From Pseudacidovorax sp. NFM-22 (lineage in GTDB: Bacteria; Pseudomonadota; Gammaproteobacteria; Burkholderiales; Burkholderiaceae_C): a stretch of 64,000 nt of DNA. The stretch covers positions 186,001-250,000 of the forward strand of contig NZ_JACBFY010000004.1 of assembly GCF_021401245.1 (NCBI RefSeq). The letters are read 5' to 3'. This document shows, in pieces, positions 44,503 to 53,108 of this stretch. Under the pieces are notes generated by a model, which saw nothing but the letters and a program-made list of their open reading frames with translations, made no database searches and had not been told where the DNA came from. Numbering within the stretch: the stretch's first letter is position 1; each line of letters starts with the position of its first letter. The translations under genes were made by a program, and so were the position numbers.

Positions 44503-45858
44503 TCAGCGATGCGCCGCGTCGAACTGCAGCACGGCGCGCACCCCGCGGCCGTCGGCGCGCGGGCCCAGCTGCAGTTCCAGCCCGTGCAGCTGGGCGATGC
44601 GCCGCACGATCGACACGCCCAGGCCGCTGCCCACCTCGTGGTGGCCTTCGGGCCGGTAGAAGCGCTCGCCCATGCGCGCAAGCTGCCCGGCGGACAGCGG
44701 CGGCCCGTCGTTCTCCACCTCCAGCTGCTCGCGGCCGATGCGCAGCAGCACGCTGCTGCCCTCGGGCGCATAGCGCACGGCGTTGTCCAGCAGGTTGCGC
44801 ACCAGCACCGTCATCAGGTGGCCATCGCCCAGCAGCGGCATCGGGTGCGTGCCCGACGGCGGCCATTCGCAGCCCAGGTCGATGCGGCGGCGCTCGGCCA
44901 GGGGCAGGCAGTCGCTCATGGCCTGCTCGACGATGGGCGGCCAGTCGATCTCGGCATCCAGCGAAGGCAGCACGCCCGATTCCACGCGCGACAGCGACAG
45001 CATCTGCGTCACCAGCCGCTCCATGCGGCGCAGGCCGGCGCTGAGCTTTTCCTCCGCCTGCCGGCGCTCGGCCGGGGTGCCGGCATGGCGCACCACGTCC
45101 CACTGCGCGGCCAGCACGGCCAGTGGGGTTCGCAGTTCGTGCGCGGCGTCGGCGGTGAAGCGGCGTTCGCGCACCAGCAGCTGCTCGATGCGCTGGAACA
45201 GGCCGTTCATCGCCACCAGCAGGGGCTTGAGCTCGGCCGGCGCGCGGGCGCTCGGCACTGGGCGCAGGTCCTGCGCATCGCGGTGGGCGAGTTCGCTGGT
45301 CAGCCGGCGCATCGGCGTCAGGGCGGCACGCACCGCCCAGGCCATCACGGCCAGCAGCACCGGCAGCACCAGCAGCCAGGGCACGACCTGCGTGACCGTC
45401 AGGCCATAGACGAGCTCGTCGCGTTCGTAGGCACCCTGGCCGGCCGCCACCAGCCACTGGCCGTCGACCGAGCGCATGTAGTAGATGCGCCAGGGCCGAC
45501 CGTCCACCTCGTCATCGATGAAGCCCTGGGCGTCGGCGCGGAAGTTCAGATCCACGCCCTCCCGGTCGGACAGGGCCAGCTTGCCGTCGGCCGACCAGAC
45601 GGCAATCGCCAGGTCGCGCACATCGGAGTCGCCCGCGTCGGGTGCACCCTCCCTGGGTGCGGGCGGCAGCGTGGCCGATGCGCCGGGATAGCCATGGCCC
45701 AACGTGGCCTGCACCTGCCGCGCGAGGCGCACGAGTTCGGTGTCGAACATCTCGTTGACCTCGTGGCGGGCCCGCTGGGTCGAGAAGTACAGCGCCAGGC
45801 CCCACACCAGCGGCGCGCAGATCAGCAGGTACAGCAGCAGGCGGCGCTGCAGGCTCAT
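44503..45858 (-). CDS. Sensor histidine kinase, QseC/PmrB-like
   Basis: Inner-membrane kinase of 451 residues: spans at about 8-24 and 158-180 enclose a periplasmic domain of about 130 residues with no obvious known fold. HAMP-like region, then His240 in ADAAHELRTPL, N-box VRNLLDNAVRYAP, and GSGLGVSIVRRI. Overall it reads as a QseC/PmrB-type kinase. The signal is unknown. Downstream of its response-regulator gene on the same transcript, separated by 28 bases. Confidence 0.92.
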   Translation of the reverse strand: MSLQRRLLLYLLICAPLVWGLALYFSTQRARHEVNEMFDTELVRLARQVQATLGHGYPGASATLPPAPREGAPDAGDSDVRDLAIAVWSADGKLALSDREGVDLNFRADAQGFIDDEVDGRPWRIYYMRSVDGQWLVAAGQGAYERDELVYGLTVTQVVPWLLVLPVLLAVMAWAVRAALTPMRRLTSELAHRDAQDLRPVPSARAPAELKPLLVAMNGLFQRIEQLLVRERRFTADAAHELRTPLAVLAAQWDVVRHAGTPAERRQAEEKLSAGLRRMERLVTQMLSLSRVESGVLPSLDAEIDWPPIVEQAMSDCLPLAERRRIDLGCEWPPSGTHPMPLLGDGHLMTVLVRNLLDNAVRYAPEGSSVLLRIGREQLEVENDGPPLSAGQLARMGERFYRPEGHHEVGSGLGVSIVRRIAQLHGLELQLGPRADGRGVRAVLQFDAAHR

Positions 45859-45886
45859 GCGGGGCTTCCGTGTCGCATGGTGGGGC

Positions 45887-46561
45887 TCAGGACGATGCCT
45901 CGCCCGTGCCCAGTGCGTAACCCACGCCGCGCACCGTGCGCACGATGGCCGGGTCGATCTTGCGGCGGAGGTGATGGATGTGGACTTCGAGCGAATTGCC
46001 CTCCGGCTCGCCCCCGCTCCAGTCGTAGAGCTTCTCGAGCAGCGTGGACTTGGACAGCACGCGCTGCGGCTGGCTCAGGAAGATCTCCAGCAGCGCCAGC
46101 TCGCGGCCGGTGAGCTCCACACGCGCGCCGCGCCAGTGCACGAGTTTGCTGGCCGGGTCATAGCTGAGCTGGCCGTGCTGCCACACCGCCTGCGCATGGC
46201 CGGCGGTGCGCCGCACCAGGGCGCGCAGGCGCGCGGCCAGTTCGTCGATGGTGATGGGCTTGATCAGGTAGTCGTCGGCGCCGGCGTCCAGGCCGTCGAT
46301 GCGCTGCTCGACGCCGTCGCGCGCCGTCAGCACCAGGATCGGCAGCACGCGGCCGGCCTGCCGCCAGCGCCGCAGCCAGCTCATGCCATCGCCGCCCGGC
46401 AGCCCCAGATCGAGCACCACGGCGTCGAAGGGGGCGCCGGCAAGGGCGGCATCTGCCTGCGTCCCGTCGCGGAACCAGTCCACCGCATGGCCGCGCTGCC
46501 GCAGGCCCTGGGCGAGGGCGTCGCCCAGCAGGGTGTCGTCTTCCACGATCATGAGGCGCAT
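45887..46561 (-). CDS. Response regulator, QseB/PmrA-like (OmpR family)
   Basis: 224 residues. The receiver has Glu7-Asp8-Asp9, phospho-acceptor Asp51 in LDLGLPGGDG and the Lys of LIKPI. The winged-helix domain (about 125-220) carries LTGRELALLE, NSLEVHIHHLRRKID and VRGVGYALG, typical of the QseB/PmrA subgroup. This subgroup binds direct repeats of the TTAA type, and two such boxes are in the window (12414-12430, 39866-39882). ATG 46561 starts the receiver exactly. Confidence 0.93.
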   Translation of the reverse strand: MRLMIVEDDTLLGDALAQGLRQRGHAVDWFRDGTQADAALAGAPFDAVVLDLGLPGGDGMSWLRRWRQAGRVLPILVLTARDGVEQRIDGLDAGADDYLIKPITIDELAARLRALVRRTAGHAQAVWQHGQLSYDPASKLVHWRGARVELTGRELALLEIFLSQPQRVLSKSTLLEKLYDWSGGEPEGNSLEVHIHHLRRKIDPAIVRTVRGVGYALGTGEASS

Positions 46562-46688
46562 GGCAGGCGGCGACGGGGGCAGGGTGGCAGGCCCATCCGC
46601 GCGAGGGAGGCTGGCCTGCAGCGCCTGCAGTTGCCGAGAGTGGTTCAGGTGGCAGTCAGGATATCGCACCCTGCCTCGTGCAAAAGAA

Positions 46689-46717
46689 AAAGGGACCCCG
46701 TTTGCACGGGGTCCCTT
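46689..46717 (-). terminator. Rho-independent terminator after tRNA-Met
   Basis: AAAGGGACCCCG and CGGGGTCCCTTT form a 12-base-pair stem; on the minus strand a T-rich tail follows. It lies ten bases beyond the tRNA 3' end. Confidence 0.92.
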
Positions 46718-46726
46718 TCGAGGTTT

Positions 46727-46803
46727 TGGTGGCGCTTCACGGACTCGAACCGCGGACCTGTGGATTATGATTCCATCGCTCTAACCGACTGAGCTAAAGC
46801 GCC
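46727..46803 (-). tRNA. tRNA-Met (anticodon CAT, elongator type)
   Basis: 77 bases including an encoded CCA end. The cloverleaf is visible on the minus strand: acceptor GGCGCTT/AAGCGCC, D-arm GCTC AGTCGGTTA GAGC, anticodon loop ATCATAA with CAT, T-arm with GGTTCGAGTCC. The first pair is G-C and the D-loop fits elongator methionine tRNA. A CAT anticodon could also mean tRNA-Ile2 with lysidine, but the body resembles tRNA-Met of relatives. It has its own promoter and terminator. Confidence 0.93.
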
Positions 46804-46813
46804 GAAGCCCGCG

Positions 46814-46843
46814 ATTATAGGGGGCAAAAATCGGCGGGCGCAA
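46814..46843 (-). promoter_or_regulatory. Promoter of tRNA-Met
   Basis: On the minus strand TTGCGC (46843-46838), 18-base spacer, perfect TATAAT (46819-46814), about ten bases before the tRNA. A GC-rich discriminator (CGCGGGC) follows, as expected for a stringently controlled stable RNA. Confidence 0.85.
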
Positions 46844-46855
46844 GCCCCCTTGCCG

Positions 46856-47635
46856 TCATTGGTTCTTGAACTCTGCCTTGCGCTTGTTCAGGAAGGCATC
46901 CATGCCTTCCTTCTGGTCGGCCGTGGCGAAGAGGGCGTGGAACAGGCGGCGCTCGAACATCACGCCGTCCGACAGCGAGCCTTCGAAGGCGCGGTTGACC
47001 GACTCCTTGGCGGCCATCACGGCGATCTGCGAGAAGTCGGCGATGGTCAGCGCGGCGCCCAGGGCCTCGTCCATCAGCTTGTCGTAGGGCACCACGCGGC
47101 TGACCAGGCCAGCGCGCTCGGCCTCGGCGGCGTCCATCATGCGGCCGGTGAGGGCCATGTCCATGGCCTTGGCCTTGCCGACGGCGCGGGGCAGGCGCTG
47201 GGTGCCGCCGGCACCGGGAATCACGCCCAGCTTGATCTCGGGCTGGCCGAACCGGGCGTTGTCGGCGGCGATGATGAAGTCGCACATCATGGCCAGTTCG
47301 CAGCCGCCGCCCAGGGCGAAGCCGCTGACGGCTGCGATCACCGGCTTGCGGATGGAGCGCACCGACTCCCAGTTGCGCGTGATGTAGTCGCCCTTGTAGG
47401 TGTCGACGAAGGTGTACTTGGCCATCAGCGCGATGTCGGCGCCCGCCGCGAAGGCGCGCTCGCTGCCGGTGATGATCATGCAGCCGATGGCCTCGTCGGC
47501 ATCGAAGGCCTTGAGCGCGGCGCCCAGCTCGTCCATGAGCGCATCGTTGAGCGCGTTGAGGGCCTTGGGACGGTTGAGCGTGACGATGCCGACCTTGCCG
47601 GCTTCGACGCGCACTTCGATGTTCTCGTAGCTCAC
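46856..47635 (-). CDS. Enoyl-CoA hydratase
   Basis: Crotonase-family enzyme of 259 residues that hydrates trans-2-enoyl-CoA in fatty acid beta-oxidation. Both catalytic Glu residues are in place: [11 protein letters not shown] and [20 protein letters not shown] (first Glu after the Pro), with oxyanion-hole segments AAGADI and GFALGGG. It is a single gene; downstream is the tRNA-Met promoter. The protein closely resembles short-chain EchA/PaaF-like housekeeping enzymes. Confidence 0.95.
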   Translation of the reverse strand: MSYENIEVRVEAGKVGIVTLNRPKALNALNDALMDELGAALKAFDADEAIGCMIITGSERAFAAGADIALMAKYTFVDTYKGDYITRNWESVRSIRKPVIAAVSGFALGGGCELAMMCDFIIAADNARFGQPEIKLGVIPGAGGTQRLPRAVGKAKAMDMALTGRMMDAAEAERAGLVSRVVPYDKLMDEALGAALTIADFSQIAVMAAKESVNRAFEGSLSDGVMFERRLFHALFATADQKEGMDAFLNKRKAEFKNQ

Positions 47636-47768
47636 GGGGGTCTCCTGGAATGAACGGACAGGGCGGGCCGGCGAGGCCCTCGCGCACTATACCGAGGGCC
47701 ATCCGGCCGGCGTGGTGGGCGGCTGTCCGCCCGGAGACGTCGATGCCGTCAGGCCGACCGGCCGCGGC

Positions 47769-49652
47769 TCAGCCCTGAAGCCAGCGCTTGAGCAGCTCGG
47801 CGTCGCTGCCGGCCAAGCGCCAAGTACGGGCGTCGCCCGACGGCCAGGCCAGCGGCAGGCGCATTAGACGGCGGTCGCGGGCCAGCAGGGCGAAGCACTT
47901 TCTGGCGGCGCCGAGGTACAGCGGGATGTCGTCGAGCTTGCCGATGCGCCAGCCTTCCGCGGCCTTGGCGCCGCGGGCGGCGGCCTCGACGGCCAGCCAT
48001 TCGTCGCCGGCGGCGAAGCCGGCCTTCTCGGCCGCGCCGCCGCGCAGCACCATCTTGACCTTGACGGTGCCGCCGCTCTCATCGACTCGCAGCCCCAGCG
48101 CCTGCGCCAGCTGCGCCGGGTCGTCGTGGATGGCCACGCCGTGCGCCGGCAGCAGGTCGCGCAGCGGCAGTTCAGCCGTGCCATTCGCCCACCGCGACAG
48201 CTCGGTCGTGTAGGCCCGGCCCCCGACATGGGCCAGGGCCGCGGCGACGGCGGCCTCGTCGATGGGGCCGCCTTCGCTCGCGCGCCACAGCTCGCGCATG
48301 ACCGCATCCAGCGAGCCCTGGCCCTCGCGCCGCAGCGTCAGGTCCAGGCACAGCGCCACCAGCGCGCCCTTGGTGTAGTAGCTCACCGTGGTGTTGGGCG
48401 TCTGCTCGTCGGGGCGGTAGTAGCGGATCCAGGCGTCGAAACTGGCCTCGGCCACCGACTGCATGGCGGCCCCGGGCGTCTGCTGCACCTGGTTGATGGT
48501 CTTGTTCAGCAGCTTGAGGTAGGTGGCGTCGTCGATGCAGCCGGCGCGGCGCAGCAGCAGGTCGTCGTAGTAGCTGGTGAAGCCTTCGAAGAACCACAGC
48601 AGCCGGGTGTAGTTCTCGCGCGTGTAGTCGTAGCGCGCAAACTCGGCCGGCCGCAGGCGCTTGACGTTCCAGGTGTGGAAGTACTCGTGGCTGATCAGGC
48701 CCAGCAGCGTGGTGTAGCCCTCGGGCTGCCGCGCGGCGCCCCGGCGCGGCAGGTCGCGGCGGGTGCAGATCAGCGCGGTGCTGTGCCGGTGCTCCAGGCC
48801 GCCGTAGCCGTCGTCGGTGGCGTTGAGCATGAAGACATAGCGGTCGTGGGGGGCGGGGTGCTGGGTGGCAGCGCGGGCCCTGGCGGGGCGCTTCGCCTTG
48901 GCGGAGGCCGCTGGCCCCTCACCCGGGCTCTCCCCAGGGGAGAGAGGCGGAAGACCGGCGTCATCCGCGTGCCAGAAGCGCATCTGCGTCTCGCAGATGG
49001 CGCGCGTGTCGGCGATGAGTTTGTCACCGTCGAACGAAGGCGGGGCGCCGGCCACCACGAAGCGGTGCGGCACGCCCAGCACGTCGAACTCGGCGCTCCA
49101 GAAGGCGCCCATCTCGACCGGGCTGTCGGCCACCTCGTCGTAGTTGGCGGCCTGGTAGGTGCCGAAGCCGCGGCGGTCGGTCTTGAGCGGGCGCAGCGCG
49201 GTGGCCAGTTGCCAGGGCGCCTCGCCCTCGGGCAGGGCGGGCGGCACGATCTCGATCTGGCAGGGCGATTCGTCCTGGCCGTCCACGCGCAGGCACAGGC
49301 TGGTGCCGTTGAAGAAGCCGCGGGTCCGGTCGAGCCACGCGGTGCGCACCGAGTTGTCGAAGGCGCAGACCTGGTAGCGCAGGGTGAGCGGCTGTCCGGC
49401 CCTGGCGGCGATGCGCCAGCTGGCCTTGTCCAGCTGCGTCACGGCCACGGCGCGTCGGCCTTGCGTGGCCTTGGGCGCGCCCTGCAGGTTGCGCGCGAAT
49501 TCACGCACCAGGTAGCTGCCCGGGATCCACACCGGCAGCGAGACGACCTGGTCCGCCGCGGGTTCGTCGATGGTGAGGGTGACCTCGTACAGGTGGGCGT
49601 TCAGGTCCGCCACCGCGATGCGGTAGCGCAGGCCGGCCGGGGCGCCGGCCAT
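47769..49652 (-). CDS. M61-family aminopeptidase with PDZ domain
   Basis: 627-residue glycyl aminopeptidase-like protein. The N-terminal M61 domain (about 1-180) has VWIPGSYLVREFARN; the catalytic domain has the zinc motif ISHEYFHTWNVKRLRP (HExxH) and the third ligand Glu in FFEGFTSYY. A PDZ-like region is near residues 500-590. Between about 245 and 285 there is a Pro/Ser/Ala/Lys-rich insert that includes SPGESPGEG, encoded by a palindromic repeat (48915-48947). The start codon overlaps the dsbC stop by one base. Confidence 0.9.
   Translation of the reverse strand: MAGAPAGLRYRIAVADLNAHLYEVTLTIDEPAADQVVSLPVWIPGSYLVREFARNLQGAPKATQGRRAVAVTQLDKASWRIAARAGQPLTLRYQVCAFDNSVRTAWLDRTRGFFNGTSLCLRVDGQDESPCQIEIVPPALPEGEAPWQLATALRPLKTDRRGFGTYQAANYDEVADSPVEMGAFWSAEFDVLGVPHRFVVAGAPPSFDGDKLIADTRAICETQMRFWHADDAGLPPLSPGESPGEGPAASAKAKRPARARAATQHPAPHDRYVFMLNATDDGYGGLEHRHSTALICTRRDLPRRGAARQPEGYTTLLGLISHEYFHTWNVKRLRPAEFARYDYTRENYTRLLWFFEGFTSYYDDLLLRRAGCIDDATYLKLLNKTINQVQQTPGAAMQSVAEASFDAWIRYYRPDEQTPNTTVSYYTKGALVALCLDLTLRREGQGSLDAVMRELWRASEGGPIDEAAVAAALAHVGGRAYTTELSRWANGTAELPLRDLLPAHGVAIHDDPAQLAQALGLRVDESGGTVKVKMVLRGGAAEKAGFAAGDEWLAVEAAARGAKAAEGWRIGKLDDIPLYLGAARKCFALLARDRRLMRLPLAWPSGDARTWRLAGSDAELLKRWLQG
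48915..48947 (-). repeat. Palindromic repeat inside the M61 peptidase gene
   Basis: CCCCTCACCCGGGCTCTCCC and its following CAGGGGAGAGAGG belong to the same family as the two elements at 50371-50403 and 50446-50479. It is read in frame and codes for part of a Pro/Ser-rich insert before the zinc motif. Confidence 0.8.
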
Positions 49653-50353
49653 CAGTTGCTCGTGGCCGAGAGTTGCTGCTCCACCTGCGCGGCCGGCACG
49701 GCGCCGGGGGTGCGCGTGCCGTTGGCGAACAGCAGGGTGGGCGTACCCGTGATGTTGTACTTGCGGCCGAACTCGACGTTGCGCTTGAGCGCCTGCGTGT
49801 CGCATTCGCCGGTGGCGGGCTTCACGCCGTCCATCATCCAGTCGCTCCAGACCTTGGCCTTGTCCTTGGCGCACCAGATGTCGCGCGACTTCACGGCCGA
49901 ATCCGGACCCAGGACCGGGTACAGGAAGAGGTGGATCGTCACGTTGTCCACCTTGCGCAGCTCGCGCTCGAACTGCTTGCAGTAGCCGCAGTTCGGGTCT
50001 TCGAAGATGGCCAGCTTGCGCTTGCCGTTGCCGCGCACGATCTTGATGGCGTCCTGCACCGGCAGCTTGTCGAAGTCGACGGCGGTGAGCTTGTCCACGC
50101 GCTCTTCGGTGAGGTTGCGGCGGTTCTTCACGTCGATCAGGTGGCCCTGGATCAGGAAGTTGCCCTGCTCGTCGGTGTAGTACAGGTCGAAGCCCTGCCG
50201 CACTTCCCACAGGCCGGGCATGGCGGCCTTGCGCACCTCGTCGATCTGCGCGAGCTGCGGAAAGCTGCCGCCGAGGTTCTTGCGGATCTCGGCTTCGCCG
50301 GCATGGGCGGTGGCCAGCGCGGCAGCGAGGAGGAGGGGGGCGAAGTACTTCAT
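49652..50353 (-). CDS. dsbC: Thiol:disulfide interchange protein DsbC
   Basis: Periplasmic disulfide isomerase of 233 residues. Signal peptide 1-18 (cleavage after AHA), N-terminal dimerisation domain (20-75), linker helix, and a thioredoxin domain with the redox site Cys122-Gly-Tyr-Cys125 (EDPNCGYCKQF) and cis-Pro in TGTPTL. A second Cys pair (WCAK and GECD) matches the structural disulfide. ATG 50353; the repeat cluster at 50371-50479 lies just upstream. Confidence 0.95.
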   Translation of the reverse strand: MKYFAPLLLAAALATAHAGEAEIRKNLGGSFPQLAQIDEVRKAAMPGLWEVRQGFDLYYTDEQGNFLIQGHLIDVKNRRNLTEERVDKLTAVDFDKLPVQDAIKIVRGNGKRKLAIFEDPNCGYCKQFERELRKVDNVTIHLFLYPVLGPDSAVKSRDIWCAKDKAKVWSDWMMDGVKPATGECDTQALKRNVEFGRKYNITGTPTLLFANGTRTPGAVPAAQVEQQLSATSN

Positions 50354-50370
50354 GGTGCGAGGGTGTTGCG

Positions 50371-50403
50371 CCTCTCCCCGCCGGGGAGAGGTCGGGTTAG
50401 GGG
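50371..50403 (-). repeat. Palindromic repeat, intergenic copy upstream of dsbC
   Basis: Read on the minus strand: CCCTAACCCGACCTCTCCCC then GGCGGGGAGAGG. It is inverted relative to the copy at 50446-50479, so the two form a head-to-head pair 42 bases apart. Confidence 0.85.
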
Positions 50404-50445
50404 CCTGGGCTTGTGCAGCACCAGGAACGATGGGGAGGCCCAAGG

Positions 50446-50479
50446 CCCTCACCCCAGCCCTCTCCCGGAGGGAGAAGGA
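50446..50479 (+). repeat. Palindromic repeat forming the 3' end of the ubiquinone hydroxylase gene
   Basis: CCCTCACCCCAGCCCTCTCC followed by CGGAGGGAGAAGG. On the minus strand it codes for the last residues of the upstream gene (PSPSGRGLG) and supplies its TGA stop codon. Confidence 0.85.
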
Positions 50480-51621
50480 GAAGAAGAAATGCCGGACGCC
50501 AGGCCCATCGCATGGCGCGCCACCCAGCCCTTGAGGAAATGGGTGCGGTCGAAGCCGAGCATGCCCCAGTTGCGCAGCCGCGCCAGCGGCTCGATGCCCT
50601 GGGCGAAGAGTTGCTGCAGGCCGTCCGTGGCCAGGCCCATGGCCAGCACGTCGGCACGGCGGGCGCGCTCGTAGCGGCGCAGCAGGCGGGCGTCGCCCAC
50701 GCTGCGCCAGTAGTCGCGTTCGCGGATCACGCGGGCCAGTTCGGCCGCGTCGGCCAGCCCGAGGTTGAGTCCCTGGCCGGCCAGCGGATGCACGGTGTGC
50801 GCCGCATCGCCGGCCAGCACCCAGGCACCACCTTCGGCAAAGCGCCCGGCCCAGCGGTCGGCCGTGGCGCGCTGCAGCGGCCAGGCGGCCCGCTCGCTGG
50901 CCAGCGTGAAGCCGCCCAGCACCTCGTGGCTGGCTTCGCGCAGGCGGGCGCAGAAGGCGTCGGCATCCAGCTCCAGCAGCTCGGGCGCGCGCAACTGGCC
51001 CACCGACCACACCAGGGCCAGCTGCCGCCCTTCGGCTCCGCCCATGGGCAGCAGGGCCAGCACGTCGCCCTGGGCACCGAACCACTGGCGCGCCACGCCG
51101 CCATGCGGGCGTTCGGCCTTCAGCCGCGCGGCGATGGCGATCTGCGGATAGCGGGTCACCTCGTACTGCACGCCGAGCGTCTCGCGCGTGAGGCTGGCCT
51201 TGCCCTCGCACACCACGGTGAGCGCGGCCTTGACCGGTGCGCTCACGACCTCGACCTGGGGCGAGAAGCGGACGGCGGCCGCCAGCTGCTCTTCCAGTGC
51301 CGGCACGTCGACGATCCAGGCCAGGGCGTCGACCTTCTGCTCGGCGGCGTCGAAGCGCACCCGGCCGTCCTCGTCGCCGAAGACCTGCATCTCGCGCACC
51401 GATGTGGCCTGCGCCGCGTCGGGCCAGGCCCGCAGCGATTCGAGCAGGCTGCGCGAGGCCGCGTTGAGCGCATAGGCGCGCACGTCCGGGCGGTCGGGGG
51501 AGGGGGTGGAAGGGGCCTCGGCTACCAGGGCCACGCGGACCCGTTCTCGGGCCAGCAGCAACGCCAGCGTGCGGCCGACGATGCCGGCGCCGCGAATGCA
51601 AACCTCGGGGGGAAGAGCCAT
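50449..51621 (-). CDS. UbiH/UbiF/COQ6-family FAD-dependent monooxygenase
   Basis: Ring hydroxylase of ubiquinone biosynthesis, 390 residues. FAD motifs: RGAGIVGRTLALLLA (GxGxxG), the DG-type motif region CEGKASLTRE, and GDAAHTVHPLAGQGLNLGLADA (GD motif). The exact hydroxylation position (UbiH, UbiF or UbiM) cannot be told from the sequence. Its C-terminus SSSPSPSGRGLG and stop codon come from a palindromic repeat, so the natural end was probably replaced. Upstream of dsbC on the same strand. Confidence 0.88.
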   Translation of the reverse strand: MALPPEVCIRGAGIVGRTLALLLARERVRVALVAEAPSTPSPDRPDVRAYALNAASRSLLESLRAWPDAAQATSVREMQVFGDEDGRVRFDAAEQKVDALAWIVDVPALEEQLAAAVRFSPQVEVVSAPVKAALTVVCEGKASLTRETLGVQYEVTRYPQIAIAARLKAERPHGGVARQWFGAQGDVLALLPMGGAEGRQLALVWSVGQLRAPELLELDADAFCARLREASHEVLGGFTLASERAAWPLQRATADRWAGRFAEGGAWVLAGDAAHTVHPLAGQGLNLGLADAAELARVIRERDYWRSVGDARLLRRYERARRADVLAMGLATDGLQQLFAQGIEPLARLRNWGMLGFDRTHFLKGWVARHAMGLASGISSSPSPSGRGLG

Positions 51622-51782
51622 CGAAACATTGTAGGGAGCGCCCCTGCGCCCCCGGGGATGGCTCGACAATGCGGCCCGCCGCCGCGGGCGGCCCGCTTTG
51701 TGCTCGCGAAGCGCGCGGCATGTCGCCACCTGCCGCCGCTTCCTCTCTCTGACCGTCCAGGGCTCGCCGCCCCCTCTTCGCC

Positions 51783-52682
51783 GTGACCGCTGCCGCCACT
51801 CCCGACCTCTCGCGCTTCGACCTCCAGGCCCGCATCGCGCGGCTGATCGTCTACCCCGTCAAGTCCTGCGCCGGGGTCGAGGTGCAGGAAGCCCTGCTCA
51901 CCGAGACCGGCCTGGAGTTCGACCGCGCCTGGATGCTGGTGGACGAGGCCGGCCGCTTCGTCAGCCAGCGCGAGCTGCCGCGCATGGCGCTGATCCGGCC
52001 GCAGATGAAGCACTACGAGATGATCCTGCGCGCCCCCGGCATGCTGGCGCTGCACATCGCCTACGACCGCGTCGAGGAACCGGTCCGCGCCGCCATCTGG
52101 AAGGACGAGGTGGCGGCCTACGACATGGGCGACGTGGCGGCGCAGTGGTTCAGCGACTTCCTCTCCGAACCCGACCGGCCGCAGCGGCTGCGCATGGTGC
52201 GCTTCGATCCGGAGCACAAGCGCCTGTCCAGCCTCAAGTGGACCGGTGGCGTCGAGGCGCAGACGCAGTTCTCCGACGGCTATGCGCTGCTGGTCGTGAG
52301 CCAGGCGGCGGTGGATGACTTCAACGCCCGTCTTGCTGCGGAGGGCCACGCGGCCGTGGATGCGATCCGCTTCCGCCCCAATCTCGTGCTGGACAGCATG
52401 GAAGCGCACGATGAGGACCGGGTGGCGATGCTGCACATCCCCACGGCCGAGGGCGAGGCGCAGCTGCAGCCCGTCAAGCCCTGCGTGCGCTGCAGCATCC
52501 CAGACGTCGATCCGGCCACGGCGCAGTCGCAGCCCGCCGTGGGCGAGACCCTGCGCAGCTACCGCGCCGATCCGCGCATGGAGGGCGCCACCACCTTCGG
52601 CATGAACCTGATCGTGCGCCAGGGCATCGACCACCTGCTCAAGGTGGGCCAGCCGGTGGGCGCGGACCTGCGCTTCGACTGA
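51783..52682 (+). CDS. MOSC-domain protein (mARC/YcbX-like)
   Basis: 299 residues. The N-terminal MOSC beta-barrel domain (about 15-135) has LIVYPVKSCAGVEVQEA and DRAWMLVDEAGRFVSQRE. The C-terminal MOSC domain has FRPNLVLD and KPCVRCSIPDVDP, whose Cys probably binds the molybdenum cofactor, then FGMNLIV. Relatives reduce N-hydroxylated compounds or insert sulfur. No 2Fe-2S domain follows, unlike YcbX. GTG 51783 is the start. Convergent with rbsD. Confidence 0.9.
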   Translation: MTAAATPDLSRFDLQARIARLIVYPVKSCAGVEVQEALLTETGLEFDRAWMLVDEAGRFVSQRELPRMALIRPQMKHYEMILRAPGMLALHIAYDRVEEPVRAAIWKDEVAAYDMGDVAAQWFSDFLSEPDRPQRLRMVRFDPEHKRLSSLKWTGGVEAQTQFSDGYALLVVSQAAVDDFNARLAAEGHAAVDAIRFRPNLVLDSMEAHDEDRVAMLHIPTAEGEAQLQPVKPCVRCSIPDVDPATAQSQPAVGETLRSYRADPRMEGATTFGMNLIVRQGIDHLLKVGQPVGADLRFD

Positions 52683-52709
52683 AGTGCAGGCGCGCCATGG
52701 CGCCCAGGC

Positions 52710-53108
52710 TCAGATCTCGAAGCTGACGCCCGCGATCAGCAGGATGTTGGCGTAGGGCGTGCACTCGCCCGTGCGCACGATGGCACGGGCCTTGGCGCTG
52801 CGCTGCTTGAAGTCCTCGTGCGAGACGGCCAGCGGCGCCGCGGGCAGCGCCGCGGGGTACCAGGCAGGCCGGTCACGGCCCGCGGGCAGGGCCTCGCAGG
52901 CGACGACGGCGCTTTCCACCGTCAGCTCGCTCAGCACGGCGGCCAGCACGTCATCCAGCCGGGGCACGCCGCGCGCCACCGCCAGGTCGATGCGGCGCGG
53001 GCCGTCGGGAATGGGCAGGCCGGCATCGCCGATGACCAGCATGTCGCCATGGCCCATGGCGGCGATGACCTGGGAGAGTTCGGCGTGCAGGAGGTGGGTG
53101 CGTTTCAT
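52710..53108 (-). CDS. rbsD: D-ribose pyranase
   Basis: Interconverts pyranose and furanose forms of ribose before phosphorylation. The 132 residues contain the start MKRTHLLHAELSQVIAAMGHGD with the catalytic His, IGDAGLPIP and the C-terminal TGECTPYANILL. ATG 53108 overlaps the rbsK stop. Last gene of the rbsBACRKD operon. Confidence 0.95.
   Translation of the reverse strand: MKRTHLLHAELSQVIAAMGHGDMLVIGDAGLPIPDGPRRIDLAVARGVPRLDDVLAAVLSELTVESAVVACEALPAGRDRPAWYPAALPAAPLAVSHEDFKQRSAKARAIVRTGECTPYANILLIAGVSFEI

Noticed and set aside
46727-46803. tRNA-Met as an integration site for a genomic island
   Set aside because: Neighbouring genes are ordinary chromosomal genes; no integrase and no repeat of the tRNA 3' end were seen.
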